Part shown: piece by piece, positions 49,047-58,009 of the stretch
Numbering within the stretch: position 1 is the stretch's first letter
Layout of the letters: every line of letters starts with the position of its first letter
Source of the DNA: Roseobacter litoralis Och 149
GTDB lineage: Bacteria > Pseudomonadota > Alphaproteobacteria > Rhodobacterales > Rhodobacteraceae
Assembly (NCBI RefSeq): GCF_000154785.2
Contig: NC_015730.1
Location: 1,860,001-1,924,000, forward strand
Reading direction: 5' to 3'
DNA length: 64,000 bases
Translations under genes and position numbers: made by a program
Notes under the pieces: generated by a model
Databases searched by the model: none
What the model saw: only the letters and a program-made list of their open reading frames with translations
Told to the model about the DNA's origin: nothing

Positions 49047-49802
49047 ATGCTGAGCATCAAAAACCTGCAGGTCAAACTGGAAGAAGAAGACAAGGAAATC
49101 CTCAAAGGCGTCGATCTTGAGATTGAAGCAGGCAAAGTGCATGCCATCATGGGTCCCAACGGGTCGGGCAAATCCACCTTGTCCTATGTGCTCTCGGGCA
49201 AGGACGGCTATGAGGTCACCGCCGGATCCGCAGAGCTGGAGGGCGAAGACGTCCTCGACATGGACCCCGAAGAGCGCGCGGCAGCTGGCCTGTTTCTGGC
49301 ATTCCAATACCCCGTGGAAATCCCCGGTGTCGGCAACATGACGTTCCTGCGCACAGCGGTAAACGCACAACGCAAGGCGCGCGGCGAGGAGGAAATGTCA
49401 GCCGCTGAATTCCTCAAGGTGGTGCGCGCGCGTGCCAAGGAATTGAAGATCGACGCGGATATGCTCAAGCGGCCTGTCAATGTCGGCTTTTCGGGCGGTG
49501 AGAAAAAGCGCAACGAAATCCTGCAGATGGCGATGTTGGAGCCCAAGATGTGCATCTTGGACGAAACCGATTCCGGTCTGGACGTGGATGCGATGAAACT
49601 TGTGGCTGAAGGCGTGAACGCGCTGCGCAACGAGGGGCGCGGCTTCCTCGTGATCACGCACTACCAGCGGCTGCTGGACCATATCAAACCGGACTATGTG
49701 CACATCATGTCCGACGGACGTATCGTAAAAAGCGGTGGCCCTGAACTGGCGCTTGAAGTCGAACATAACGGCTATGCCGACATTCTGGCAGAGGTGGCGT
49801 AA
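49047..49802 (+). CDS. sufC: Fe-S cluster assembly ATPase SufC
   Basis: A 251-residue soluble ABC-type ATPase of the SufBC2D scaffold. The Walker A motif GPNGSGKSTLSYVL lies near residue 35, the signature motif is SGGEKKRNEIL, and Walker B with the catalytic Glu is CILDETDSGLD. It powers conformational change of SufB-SufD during cluster formation. The TAA stop shares a base with the sufD start (TAATG at 49800-49804), giving tight coupling of the two scaffold partners. Confidence 0.97.
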   Translation: MLSIKNLQVKLEEEDKEILKGVDLEIEAGKVHAIMGPNGSGKSTLSYVLSGKDGYEVTAGSAELEGEDVLDMDPEERAAAGLFLAFQYPVEIPGVGNMTFLRTAVNAQRKARGEEEMSAAEFLKVVRARAKELKIDADMLKRPVNVGFSGGEKKRNEILQMAMLEPKMCILDETDSGLDVDAMKLVAEGVNALRNEGRGFLVITHYQRLLDHIKPDYVHIMSDGRIVKSGGPELALEVEHNGYADILAEVA

Positions 49803-51082
49803 TGGCCGACGCAGCACTGAAAACCAGCACAACAGAGGCACGGCTTGCGTCTCTCGACATGCCGACGGGTGGATGGTCGCAGACGGCGCGCAAAGATGCG
49901 CTGTCGCGGGTCATTGCGATGGGGCTTCCGGAACGCAAGGACGAATACTGGCGTTACACGCGACCGGATTCGTTGACGCAGCCCGGCGCGATCCCTGCAG
50001 CCTTGTTTCACAATGACGAGAGCCCGTTATTTGGCGAGGTCGAGCGCATAAAGATCGTCTTCGTGGATGGAGTATTTGATGCGGATGCATCTGATGATCT
50101 GACACTTGAGGGCCTCACGATCGAGCGGCTTGCGGAAGCAAACACCGATATTCACTGGGCGCGTGACCTTTACGGCGTGCTCGAAACGAATGGTCAGACA
50201 CCTGTGCACAGACCGTTGGCGGCGCTGAACACGGCGTTTGCAACGGACGGCGTGCTGATCCACGTCACAGGCAAGGTTTCAAAGCCGATCAACCTGCAAT
50301 ACCACCACCGGTCAGAAACCTCTGATGCCATTCTGCACCATGTGATCCGGGTGGACACCGGTGCGGAAGTCACGATCCTTGAAAGTGGTCCGGCGGCGGC
50401 GCGTTTTAATAAAGTGATGGAAGTCGACGTTGCCGATCAGGGCGTCTTTCACCATGTGCGGGCGCAAGGGCGGGATCATGAGCGCCGGGCGGCGACCCAT
50501 ATCTTCACGCGCCTTGGACAGGAAAGCGTGTTCAAATCTTTCACGCTCACTGCCAACGGGGTCATGACACGGAACGAATGTATCATTGAACTTAAGGGCG
50601 ATGATGCGGTGGCCCATGTGGCGGGCGCTTGCGTTGGGGATGGTGATTTTCACCACGATGACACCGTATTCATCACCCATGACGCTGTGAACTGCGAGAG
50701 CCGTCAGGTCTTCAAGAAGGTGCTGCGCAACGGCGCGACGGGTGTGTTTCAGGGCAAGATTCTGGTCAAACAGGGTGCGCAGAAAACGGATGGCTATCAG
50801 ATCAGTCAGTCGCTGCTGCTGGATGAGGACAGCCAGTTCCTCGCCAAGCCGGAGCTTGAGATATACGCCGATGATGTCGCCTGTTCGCACGGGTCTACAT
50901 CCGGTGCGATTGATGAAACGGCGTTGTTTTATCTGCGCTCGCGCGGGATCCCTCATGGGCCAGCGACCGACCTTCTGACACTCGCGTTTCTTGCCGAAGC
51001 GGTGGATGAGATCGAAGATGAAACACTGCGTGCTGAGATCGTTGATCGTCTCGCAGGCTGGCTGGAGCGTCATCGTAAGTAA
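49802..51082 (+). CDS. sufD: Fe-S cluster assembly protein SufD
   Basis: A 426-residue SufB paralogue and scaffold partner, mostly a right-handed beta-helix. Recognised from RKDEYWRYTRP (the conserved N-terminal region), NCESRQVFKKVLRNGATGVFQGKI (split across residues 298-321) and CSHGSTSGAIDETALFYLRSRGI. In the Escherichia coli complex a SufD His contributes to cluster formation; an equivalent lies in the ACSHG region here. It overlaps sufC by one base and the following membrane gene by one base. Confidence 0.96.
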   Translation: MADAALKTSTTEARLASLDMPTGGWSQTARKDALSRVIAMGLPERKDEYWRYTRPDSLTQPGAIPAALFHNDESPLFGEVERIKIVFVDGVFDADASDDLTLEGLTIERLAEANTDIHWARDLYGVLETNGQTPVHRPLAALNTAFATDGVLIHVTGKVSKPINLQYHHRSETSDAILHHVIRVDTGAEVTILESGPAAARFNKVMEVDVADQGVFHHVRAQGRDHERRAATHIFTRLGQESVFKSFTLTANGVMTRNECIIELKGDDAVAHVAGACVGDGDFHHDDTVFITHDAVNCESRQVFKKVLRNGATGVFQGKILVKQGAQKTDGYQISQSLLLDEDSQFLAKPELEIYADDVACSHGSTSGAIDETALFYLRSRGIPHGPATDLLTLAFLAEAVDEIEDETLRAEIVDRLAGWLERHRK

Positions 51083-51567
51083 TGGCGGTTACCCGCAATA
51101 TCTCCGCTACCTATCGGGGGCCCGGTCGTGTTGTGACTGGGCTTTTGGCGCTTGGCCAACGCGAAGACCGGGCGTTGGCCTATCTCATGTCCGGGTGCAT
51201 TATCGTTTTCATTGCCCAAATGCCGCGCCTTGCTCGTGAAGCGCACCTGAGCGGTGAAGACCTCAACATGCTGATGGGCGCGACCCTGATGGCCTGGGTG
51301 CTGATCGCGCCATTGGTTCTTTATTGTCTGGCGGCGGTGACGCATCTTGTGGCAAAACTGTTCAGAGGGCAGGGCACCCATTACGGGGCACGGCTGGCGC
51401 TCTTTTGGGCATTGCTTGCTTCATCGCCTCTGATGCTTCTGAATGGGCTGGTCGCAGGGTTTGTAGGCCCGGGAATTGAATTACAGGCTGTCGGCTTTTT
51501 GTGGTTTGCGTTCTTTTGCTGGTTCTGGTTAGGCGGGTTGATTGCAGCGGAGCGTGGACAAGAATGA
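51082..51567 (+). CDS. Yip1-like membrane protein A of the suf operon
   Basis: A 161-residue protein with about four membrane helices (for example LMSGCIIVFIAQMP, LMAWVLIAPLVLYCLAAV and FLWFAFFCWFWLGGLI). The general pattern resembles the YIP1 family. There is no known motif for catalysis. Its ATG shares a base with the sufD stop, and its own stop overlaps the next membrane gene by 4 nt (ATGATGA at 51564), so it is locked into the operon. It is similar in size and layout to the following gene, so the two may be partners or an old duplication. Confidence 0.8.
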   Translation: MAVTRNISATYRGPGRVVTGLLALGQREDRALAYLMSGCIIVFIAQMPRLAREAHLSGEDLNMLMGATLMAWVLIAPLVLYCLAAVTHLVAKLFRGQGTHYGARLALFWALLASSPLMLLNGLVAGFVGPGIELQAVGFLWFAFFCWFWLGGLIAAERGQE

Positions 51568-52160
51568 TGACCAAACCTATGAGTTTCCCTGATCTGGCTT
51601 TGCTGACAGTGCGGGACCCTAAAGCTGCCGCGCAAATCGTGCTGGCGTGGAATGTGCCGCGCGAAGCCTTATGGACGGCGATCGCGCTGATCAGTGTCAT
51701 TGTGACCATCCTGTCGACGCTGTCGAATATGATCATCCCCGTGCCGCCGCCCCTGAACGGCATTGTCGGCAATCCGTTCATGTATTGCGCGATTGCTGCG
51801 GGCGGGTTTATCGCCACCGTCTATGCCATTTATTGGACGGGTCGCATGCTGGGCGGCGAGGGCCGCGTCGAGGATTTGATGATCCTTTTGCTGTGGCTGC
51901 AGGCCTTGCGTGCGGTCGCGCAGGTGGCCGTTCTGATCGGGTTGATCCTGGCGCCTGTATTGGCGAGTTTTCTGGTTCTGTTCATCGGTGTTGCGACGCT
52001 GTGGGTGTTTGTTCATTTCATAAATGCAGCCTTGCGGCTCAATTCACTGATGCGCGCGGTTGCTGTGTTGTTTCTTGGGGCAGTTGCCTTGATGGCTGTC
52101 CTGACCTTTTTGCTATCCATGATCGGTGTATCCGCCGTTGGAGTACCTATGAATGTATGA
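51564..52160 (+). CDS. Yip1-like membrane protein B of the suf operon
   Basis: A 198-residue protein with about five membrane helices (WTAIALISVIVTILSTLS, FMYCAIAAGGFIATVYAIYW, VAQVAVLIGLILAPVLASFL, FLVLFIGVATLWVFVHFI and LFLGAVALMAVLTFLLSM). A YIP1-family assignment is likely; the cytoplasmic N-terminus LLTVRDPKAAAQIVL is typical of this family in Rhodobacterales. It overlaps the preceding gene by 4 nt and sufS by 8 nt. Position and coupling suggest a role with SufS or the SufBCD complex at the membrane, which is untested. Confidence 0.8.
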   Translation: MMTKPMSFPDLALLTVRDPKAAAQIVLAWNVPREALWTAIALISVIVTILSTLSNMIIPVPPPLNGIVGNPFMYCAIAAGGFIATVYAIYWTGRMLGGEGRVEDLMILLLWLQALRAVAQVAVLIGLILAPVLASFLVLFIGVATLWVFVHFINAALRLNSLMRAVAVLFLGAVALMAVLTFLLSMIGVSAVGVPMNV

Positions 52161-53373
52161 TGTGACTGAAATTCGCAAAGATTTCCCGATCCTTGGTCGT
52201 GAAGTCAATGGCAAGCCGCTGGTCTATCTGGACAATGGGGCATCGGCCCAGAAACCACAGGTGGTGATTGATGCCATCAGCAACACATATGCGAATGAAT
52301 ATGCGAATGTGCATCGCGGGCTGCATTATTTGTCCAATCTGGCCACGGACAATTATGAAAGCGTGCGCGGTGTAATTGCCAGATTCCTCAATGCGAAATC
52401 AGAAGATGAAATCATCCTGAACTCGGGCACGACCGAAGGCATCAATATGGTTGCCTATGGCTGGGCCATGCCGCGTCTGCAGGCAGGTGATGAGATCGTC
52501 CTGTCGGTGATGGAACATCACGCCAATATCGTTCCCTGGCATTTTTTGCGCGAACGGCAGGGCGTAGTTTTGAAATGGGTCGATGTGGACAGCACCGGCG
52601 CATTGGACCCCCAAGCCGTGATTGATGCCATAGGATCAAAGACAAAATTGATCGCAATATCACATCTTTCCAATGTATTAGGAACTAAAGTTGATGTAAA
52701 AACCATCACGGCTGAGGCGCATGCCCGCGGCGTTCCTGTGTTGGTGGATGGATCGCAGGCGGCGGTGCACCAACCGGTGGATCTGCAGGATCTTGATTGT
52801 GATTTTTATGCGATCACGGGCCATAAACTCTACGGGCCATCGGGGTCCGGCGCCATTTTTGTGAAATCGGAGCGGATGAAGGAAATGCGCCCCTTCATCG
52901 GTGGTGGTGATATGATCAAAGAGGTCAGCAAGGAGGCGGTGATTTACAACGACCCGCCCCTGATGTTTGAGGCTGGCACGCCCGGTATCGTTCAGACAAT
53001 CGGTTTTGGCGTCGCGCTGGAATACATGATGAACCTCGGCATGGATAATATCGCAGCCTACGAGGATACCTTGCGAGATTACACCGTCGAACGGCTCGCC
53101 GGGTTAAACTGGTTGCAGGTGCAGGGAACGACCCCGGACAAAGCGGCGATCTTCAGCTTCACCCTGGAAGGGGCCGCGCATGCGCATGACGTCTCAACCA
53201 TTCTGGACAAAAAAGGCGTCGCCGTGCGGGCAGGGCAACACTGCGTTGGTCCGCTGATGCAGCACATGGGCCTTTCTGCGACTTGTCGGGCATCCTTCGG
53301 GCTGTACAATACCAAGCAGGAGGTGGACGTTTTCGTTGATGCGTTGGAATTGGCGCATGATCTGTTCGCTTGA
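52153..53373 (+). CDS. sufS: Cysteine desulfurase SufS
   Basis: A 406-residue group II cysteine desulfurase. It shows YLDNGASAQKPQVVIDAI, NSGTTEGINMVAYGW, MEHHANIVPW, the PLP lysine in AITGHKLYGPSGSG and the active-site cysteine in VRAGQHCVGPLM. It gives persulfide sulfur to SufB, normally through SufE or SufU, neither of which is encoded here. The start ATG lies 8 nt inside the preceding membrane gene. It is the last gene of the operon in this window; no A-type carrier (SufA) follows before tRNA-Arg. Confidence 0.96.
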   Translation: MYDVTEIRKDFPILGREVNGKPLVYLDNGASAQKPQVVIDAISNTYANEYANVHRGLHYLSNLATDNYESVRGVIARFLNAKSEDEIILNSGTTEGINMVAYGWAMPRLQAGDEIVLSVMEHHANIVPWHFLRERQGVVLKWVDVDSTGALDPQAVIDAIGSKTKLIAISHLSNVLGTKVDVKTITAEAHARGVPVLVDGSQAAVHQPVDLQDLDCDFYAITGHKLYGPSGSGAIFVKSERMKEMRPFIGGGDMIKEVSKEAVIYNDPPLMFEAGTPGIVQTIGFGVALEYMMNLGMDNIAAYEDTLRDYTVERLAGLNWLQVQGTTPDKAAIFSFTLEGAAHAHDVSTILDKKGVAVRAGQHCVGPLMQHMGLSATCRASFGLYNTKQEVDVFVDALELAHDLFA

Positions 53374-53569
53374 TCTGCACGCGGTGATTTTGCAATTGCA
53401 GGACTGATGAGCGCGGTTTATACGAGCGTTGCATGCAGCTTGACTTGATCATGTGCGGCGCTGCCCGACGAAGGCGGTGCGAAGGAAGCTAGACAGGCTG
53501 CAAAGAGACACAAAAAGGACTTGCGCAGATAAACCCGCAAAGATACCCGCACAGTAATGTGCAAAATGC

Positions 53570-53646
53570 GGTCCCATAGCTCAGCTGGATAGAGTGCACG
53601 CCTCCGAAGCGTGAGGTCGCAGGTTCGAATCCTGCTGGGACCGCCA
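53570..53646 (+). tRNA. tRNA-Arg, anticodon CCG
   Basis: A 77-nt cloverleaf with encoded CCA. The acceptor stem GGTCCCA pairs with TGGGACC, the D stem is GCTC/GAGT, the anticodon stem CACGC/GCGTG carries loop CTCCGAA (CCG), and the T arm is GCAGG-TTCGAAT-CCTGC. All stems are complete. No integrase or duplicated 3' end is seen next to it, so it is not obviously used as an attachment site here. Confidence 0.97.
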
Positions 53647-53806
53647 TATTTCTCGTCTCTGTTTAAAGCAGGCACAAGACGGTGATTTTTGTTACCCCAT
53701 CTGTAAAAATTTTGCGCCGATGCATCCCGAAAACACATCACGTCATTGATAAGCGGCCGGATCCATTCTGCCCTGATCACGTCTCAAGGGCAGCTTTGTC
53801 GTACGA

Positions 53807-54712
53807 TTAGAACACCGACCAGTTGGTCGCTCTTGAGAGCATTTCCGCGGCGCGCGTGCCAGCGTAGGAATTGCCGTAATGGTTCAGGCCCGGCGACCAG
53901 ATGGCGACGGACGCCACATTGGGCGCTATGATCAAGAGACCTCCGCCGACCCCACTTTTCCCCGGCAGTCCGACCCGGAAGGCAAAATCACCGGAGCCGT
54001 TGTAATGCCCACAGGTCATCATCAATGCATTCACCCGCCTGACATGTTTTTGCGATATTACTTTCGGAGCGCCGTCAAGGCCTGCTAACGAGCGACCGGC
54101 CATCGCCAATTGCTCCGTTGTCATCTCAATCGCGCATTGATGAAAATAGGTTCCGAGGGTCAGGTCAGGCTCATTCGATAGGTTCTCATGGGACTTCAGA
54201 TAATAGGCAAGCGCTTTGTTACGTGAACCTGTTTTCTGCTCGGACGCAGCTACGGCGTCATTTATGTAAATGCTGTCAGAGCCCGACATTTGTCTGACAA
54301 GCCCAAGTATTTCGGCCAGCGCCAGTTTGGGTTGCCTTCCGCAAAGCAGCGCATCTGTCGTGACGATAGCACCTGCATTGATGAAAGGGTTTCGGGGACG
54401 GCCATTTTCCCTTTCCAGCAGGACCACGGAATCGAAAGAAGTGCCTGACGGTTCCCGTCCAACGCGGCTCCATAGTTGATTACCAACCCGTCCAAGTGCT
54501 GCGACAAGGGCAAAGACTTTTGAAATGCTCTGAATAGAGAAAGGTTTGGTCGGAGATCCGGCGCTGATCACTTTGCCGTCGGCCAAACAGACGCTGATTG
54601 CAAATTGCTGAGGATCAACTGCGGCAAGCTCCGGGATATACTGAGCCGGTTCTCCCCAGTCGTTTTGTTGAAATACGTCTGCCGCAATGGACTTGATGAT
54701 TTCTTCCAACAT
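53807..54712 (-). CDS. glsA: Glutaminase
   Basis: A 301-residue serine-dependent beta-lactamase-like glutaminase that hydrolyses glutamine to glutamate and ammonium. The Ser-x-x-Lys catalytic pair lies in PFSIQSISKVFAL, followed by NPFINAGAIVTTDAL, the Tyr/Asn region of KALAYYLKSHENL and the C-terminal GLPGKSGVGGGLL. The start is taken at ATG 54712. GGGAGG lies only 2 nt before it but 5 nt before the next codon, TTG, which could be the real start. It follows the Amt-GGDEF-EAL gene on the same strand, 298 bp away, separated by a terminator. Confidence 0.95.
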   Translation of the reverse strand: MLEEIIKSIAADVFQQNDWGEPAQYIPELAAVDPQQFAISVCLADGKVISAGSPTKPFSIQSISKVFALVAALGRVGNQLWSRVGREPSGTSFDSVVLLERENGRPRNPFINAGAIVTTDALLCGRQPKLALAEILGLVRQMSGSDSIYINDAVAASEQKTGSRNKALAYYLKSHENLSNEPDLTLGTYFHQCAIEMTTEQLAMAGRSLAGLDGAPKVISQKHVRRVNALMMTCGHYNGSGDFAFRVGLPGKSGVGGGLLIIAPNVASVAIWSPGLNHYGNSYAGTRAAEMLSRATNWSVF

Positions 54713-54938
54713 TGCCTCCCATCGTGAAAACACTGCTGCAGATCTGTAGAAAAGTGGACTACCCAGCCGGAATTCACTTCCTTTATAGCGGTATGGAGGC
54801 ACAATCCCAGCGTTTACCATTGCAGCTATCGCTTCGACCGTTTTCCGCTCTGGTGCGCTCTGACAGTCTAACCCGCGCCGCTCTCAACCGCGCTTTTTAA
54901 TGAGAGTAGGTCCGGAGTGTTTTACTCTGGTGAAACGC

Positions 54939-54959
54939 AAAAAGCGGCTTGGATGCCGC
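54939..54959 (-). terminator. Terminator downstream of the Amt-GGDEF-EAL gene
   Basis: On the minus strand GCGGC-ATCCAA-GCCGC is followed by TTTTT and then GCGTTT. The stem is only 5 bp but all G-C. It lies 51 nt beyond the stop of the fusion gene. The rest of 54713-55010 shows no gene; it should hold the glsA promoter, but I see no clear one. Confidence 0.5.
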
Positions 54960-55010
54960 GAAATCCAGCTCTTTTAAAAAGCCGTTTTTGTTGTGATTGG
55001 TGAAACCAGA

Positions 55011-57737
55011 TTATCCAGACAATTTTTGCGGTGAGGTTTCCCGCTTTTCCATCCACGTAATAAAGTCAGGCAAGTGCATCGGGCGGCCGAACAGATATCC
55101 TTGCAGTGCGTCCGCGCCAGCGGCTACCAATGCAGCAGCTTCGGCCTCAGTTTCGACGCCTTCGACGGTGACTTCAGTGCCGACACTGTGAGCCATATCG
55201 ATCATGCCTTTAACCAGATTTCCGCGCTCGCGGTTCTGGTCTATGCCGGGGACAAATACACGGTCGATTTTCAACCTGTCCGGTCGAAGCTCCAGAACAC
55301 CGGCGATGCTGGCGTTCCCTGTGCCAAAATCGTCAACCTCAACATTCACACCGTGGCTTTTTAACTCCCAGATGCGATCCTGCACGTCTTCGCTGCCGTC
55401 TTCGATGAAGGCGGTCTCCAATATCTCGATGGTGAGCGTTCCGGGGAATGGAAGATGTTCCTTGATATCGGCGAGGAGCGCAGGGTCCGCCAATCGCTGG
55501 ACCGATACATTTATCGAAATACCCGGCATATCAATACCAGCCGCTGTCATATCCGCCCATGCATCCATTGCCAGCGTGAATATCCTTGCATCGAGCCGTG
55601 CGGTAAGGCCGAGCTCTTCGGCCAAGGGCAGGAATACGTCCGGCGACAAACGACCACGCTTCGGATGCTCCCAACGGGCCAGCACTTCACATCCGAGCAC
55701 GTCGCGCGATTGAGCGCAGACTTGCGGTTGAAGTTGTATTGATATTTCAGCACGCTCAAAGGCCAGTTTGAAATCATTGAGCATTTCCAGACGTTCATCT
55801 TGCAATGCGCCCATTGTCGATGCATAGGCGACGGCGCGATTGCGCCCGTGCGCCTTGGCTTCATATAGCGCAAGATCAGCGCGTCTTCGTGTTTCCACTC
55901 CCTGTTCGTCCCGGTTCGCGATCGCGAAACCAATCGAAGCGCCGGTCTTCAGCTGGGTAGGGCCGAAGTTTGTCGGCACGCAGAGCGCATCGACGAGATC
56001 ATCGCAATAGTGCTGGGCCTGTCCCTCATCCCCGTCAAAATCGACGAGCGCAATGAATTCATCACCGCCGATCCGGAAGGCAAAATCCTGACCACGCCGC
56101 AATCTGGCGCGCAATCGATCTGCGATGGTGACCAGCACCCGGTCACCGGCTTCATGACCGAAGCTGTCGTTCACATCCTTGAAACGGTCAAGGTCAATCG
56201 CAACATAAAGAATGCCGCCGATTTGCAGTGCATTGCTTGAATTTGAAACTTCCTCCAACAACACTCTGTTCCCCAAACCTGTCAGTGCGTCATGACGTGC
56301 GGCCCAAGCGCTTTCTTCCTGAACCTTACGAAGTGCGGAAAATGAGTTTTCGGCAAGAACTCGCATCTCGCGTTCTTCGTTCAGCCGTTGGAGCTGGGTG
56401 CTGATTTCGCCTTCGATTTTATCGAGAACCCCGTTAAAACTGATGGCTAAAGCACTGTTTTCATTGGACCGTTCGATCATCAACCGTGTGCCGATTTCGC
56501 CTTTCCTGTGATGGCTTCTGATTTGTTGAATGACCTCTGAGAGGGCGTTGTGCTCGTGGTTTTCGGCAAGGTTCAGGCCGCGAACTTCGTCCCGTTTGGC
56601 GGCGCGAAACAAACCGATGTTTTTAAGCACAAGCGCAACCGGAATGAGCGTGCCGGTGACCCATAAGCCAACGGAAGCAATGCCCCAGACCTGAATGCCG
56701 AGTTGCTCAAAGCGAGAGGTGGCAGGCAGGACAGTCATGTCCCCGAACAAGGCGACCGCCATCGTTCCCCAAATACCCGCAGCCAGATGCACCGGGACCG
56801 CAGCAACCACATCGTCGATCTTAAATGCCTCAAGAACCTCAAACGCCATGACCATCACGACGCTGCCGATTGCGCCGACCAGAAATGCATCTGTGGCGTC
56901 ATAGACATCAATGCCTGCTGTCCCGGCGACCAGCCCCGCCAGAATACCGTTAATGATGATGTCCACGCGCGGATATCTGTATATCAGGAGCGAGATGACG
57001 ATTGCGGCAACACCGCCGCCAGCTGCGCCAATCGTGGTTCTGGCGATAATCGGCCCGACAGCCTCACCAAAGAACAGGGCGCTGCCGCCATTGAATGCGC
57101 CCCATCCAATCCACAAAAAGACGGCACCAAGGGCTTTCATTGCAGTTGAGCTGCCCTCAAAGCGTCGGCGCACATGCGTAAAACGGCCCAGCCGGGGGCC
57201 GACGATGCAGATTGCGACGAGTGCCGCCCAACCGCCGACGCTGTGGACGACCGTTCCGCCGGCAAAGTCGTGAAAACCGGTCTGTTGCAACCAGCCCTGC
57301 GTTTCAGAAAGGATTGCGCCACTCCAGACCCAGTGGCCAACAACCGGATAGACCAAAGCGCCTAGAAAGAGAGAGTAAATAACATAGCCGACATAGCGTT
57401 CCCGTTCCGCAACAGCGCCGGAAACAATGGTTGCCGCCGTTGCCGCAAAGGCAAGTTGGAAAAAGAACAGTGCCGCGGTTTCACCCGATGAATTGTCAAG
57501 TGGAAGAAAAAAACCCGTGGTACCAAACAGACCTCCGGCACTGGCGCCAAACATGATGCCAAAGCCAACCAGCCAATAAACCGTCGCAACACAGCAAATG
57601 TCACTGATGTTCTTTAGTGCAACGTTCCCTGCGTTTTTGGCGCGAACTGTACCAGCCTCAAGGCAAAGAAATCCACATTGAAGATCGAGAACGATGAGGG
57701 CGCACAGGATTATCCACAGCTCACTGATATCAGACAT
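55011..57737 (-). CDS. Ammonium transporter-GGDEF-EAL fusion (putative ammonium sensor for c-di-GMP)
   Basis: A 908-residue three-domain protein. Residues 5-385 are a full Amt/Rh channel with about 11 helices. FHDFAGGTVVHSVGG holds the conserved Asp and first pore His (165), VPVHLAAGIWGT holds the second His (317), and WGAFNGGS matches a conserved helix. A linker (about 395-480) is charged and partly coiled. GGDEF (about 480-640) has RIGGDEF at 556-562 and an RxxD inhibitory site (RGQD) five residues before. EAL (about 650-900) keeps EVLAR, NVSVQRL, EILETAF, DDFGTG, KIDRVFV, EGVE and QGYLFGRP. Both c-di-GMP synthesis and breakdown thus look possible, governed by ammonium. ATG 57737 is used; an upstream TTG at 57776 is in frame. 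Confidence 0.9.
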   Translation of the reverse strand: MSDISELWIILCALIVLDLQCGFLCLEAGTVRAKNAGNVALKNISDICCVATVYWLVGFGIMFGASAGGLFGTTGFFLPLDNSSGETAALFFFQLAFAATAATIVSGAVAERERYVGYVIYSLFLGALVYPVVGHWVWSGAILSETQGWLQQTGFHDFAGGTVVHSVGGWAALVAICIVGPRLGRFTHVRRRFEGSSTAMKALGAVFLWIGWGAFNGGSALFFGEAVGPIIARTTIGAAGGGVAAIVISLLIYRYPRVDIIINGILAGLVAGTAGIDVYDATDAFLVGAIGSVVMVMAFEVLEAFKIDDVVAAVPVHLAAGIWGTMAVALFGDMTVLPATSRFEQLGIQVWGIASVGLWVTGTLIPVALVLKNIGLFRAAKRDEVRGLNLAENHEHNALSEVIQQIRSHHRKGEIGTRLMIERSNENSALAISFNGVLDKIEGEISTQLQRLNEEREMRVLAENSFSALRKVQEESAWAARHDALTGLGNRVLLEEVSNSSNALQIGGILYVAIDLDRFKDVNDSFGHEAGDRVLVTIADRLRARLRRGQDFAFRIGGDEFIALVDFDGDEGQAQHYCDDLVDALCVPTNFGPTQLKTGASIGFAIANRDEQGVETRRRADLALYEAKAHGRNRAVAYASTMGALQDERLEMLNDFKLAFERAEISIQLQPQVCAQSRDVLGCEVLARWEHPKRGRLSPDVFLPLAEELGLTARLDARIFTLAMDAWADMTAAGIDMPGISINVSVQRLADPALLADIKEHLPFPGTLTIEILETAFIEDGSEDVQDRIWELKSHGVNVEVDDFGTGNASIAGVLELRPDRLKIDRVFVPGIDQNRERGNLVKGMIDMAHSVGTEVTVEGVETEAEAAALVAAGADALQGYLFGRPMHLPDFITWMEKRETSPQKLSG

Positions 57738-57753
57738 TGCACGTTTGCTGCAT
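57730..57753 (-). CDS. Possible 7-codon leader ORF overlapping the fusion gene start
   Basis: The only strong ribosome site here, AGGAGG (plus-strand 57764-57769 complement), is 26 nt from ATG 57737 but 10 nt from an out-of-frame ATG at 57753. That ATG opens MQQTCNV and stops at 57730-57732, just past the fusion gene's ATG (57735-57737). This would couple translation of the fusion gene to the leader. Translation is unproven; a non-standard start (ATC, 5 nt after AGGAGG, in frame) is another option. Confidence 0.3.
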   Translation of the reverse strand: MQQTCNV

Positions 57754-58009
57754 ATGATTGCTGCCTCCTGGCCCAAGTCGGTTATTTACATTGATTCCTC
57801 TTAATATTTTTTGAAGGAGCGGCGACAGGGACGCGCCCGGGCGTGCTCTTTTCCGGCCTCGAAGATACACGGCGTCGCAAGAGCGAGACCCCGGCCAGAT
57901 GTCGGATATACCGATGATTCAATGACGCCGAGTTTGCGAAAATATGCATTTTGGCCGCTCAATAGGGGGGGGTCCCACCGTCTCAAAAACGTCGACATGC
58001 CCGGTGGCC

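Noticed and set aside
53570..53646. tRNA-Arg as attachment site of the right-hand mobile element
   Set aside because: The mobilization genes are 9.4 kb away with chromosomal genes in between, no integrase is present, and I found no second copy of the tRNA 3' end in the window.
53418..53780. 120-codon minus-strand ORF over tRNA-Arg
   Set aside because: It runs through the complement of a perfect tRNA and has no other support.
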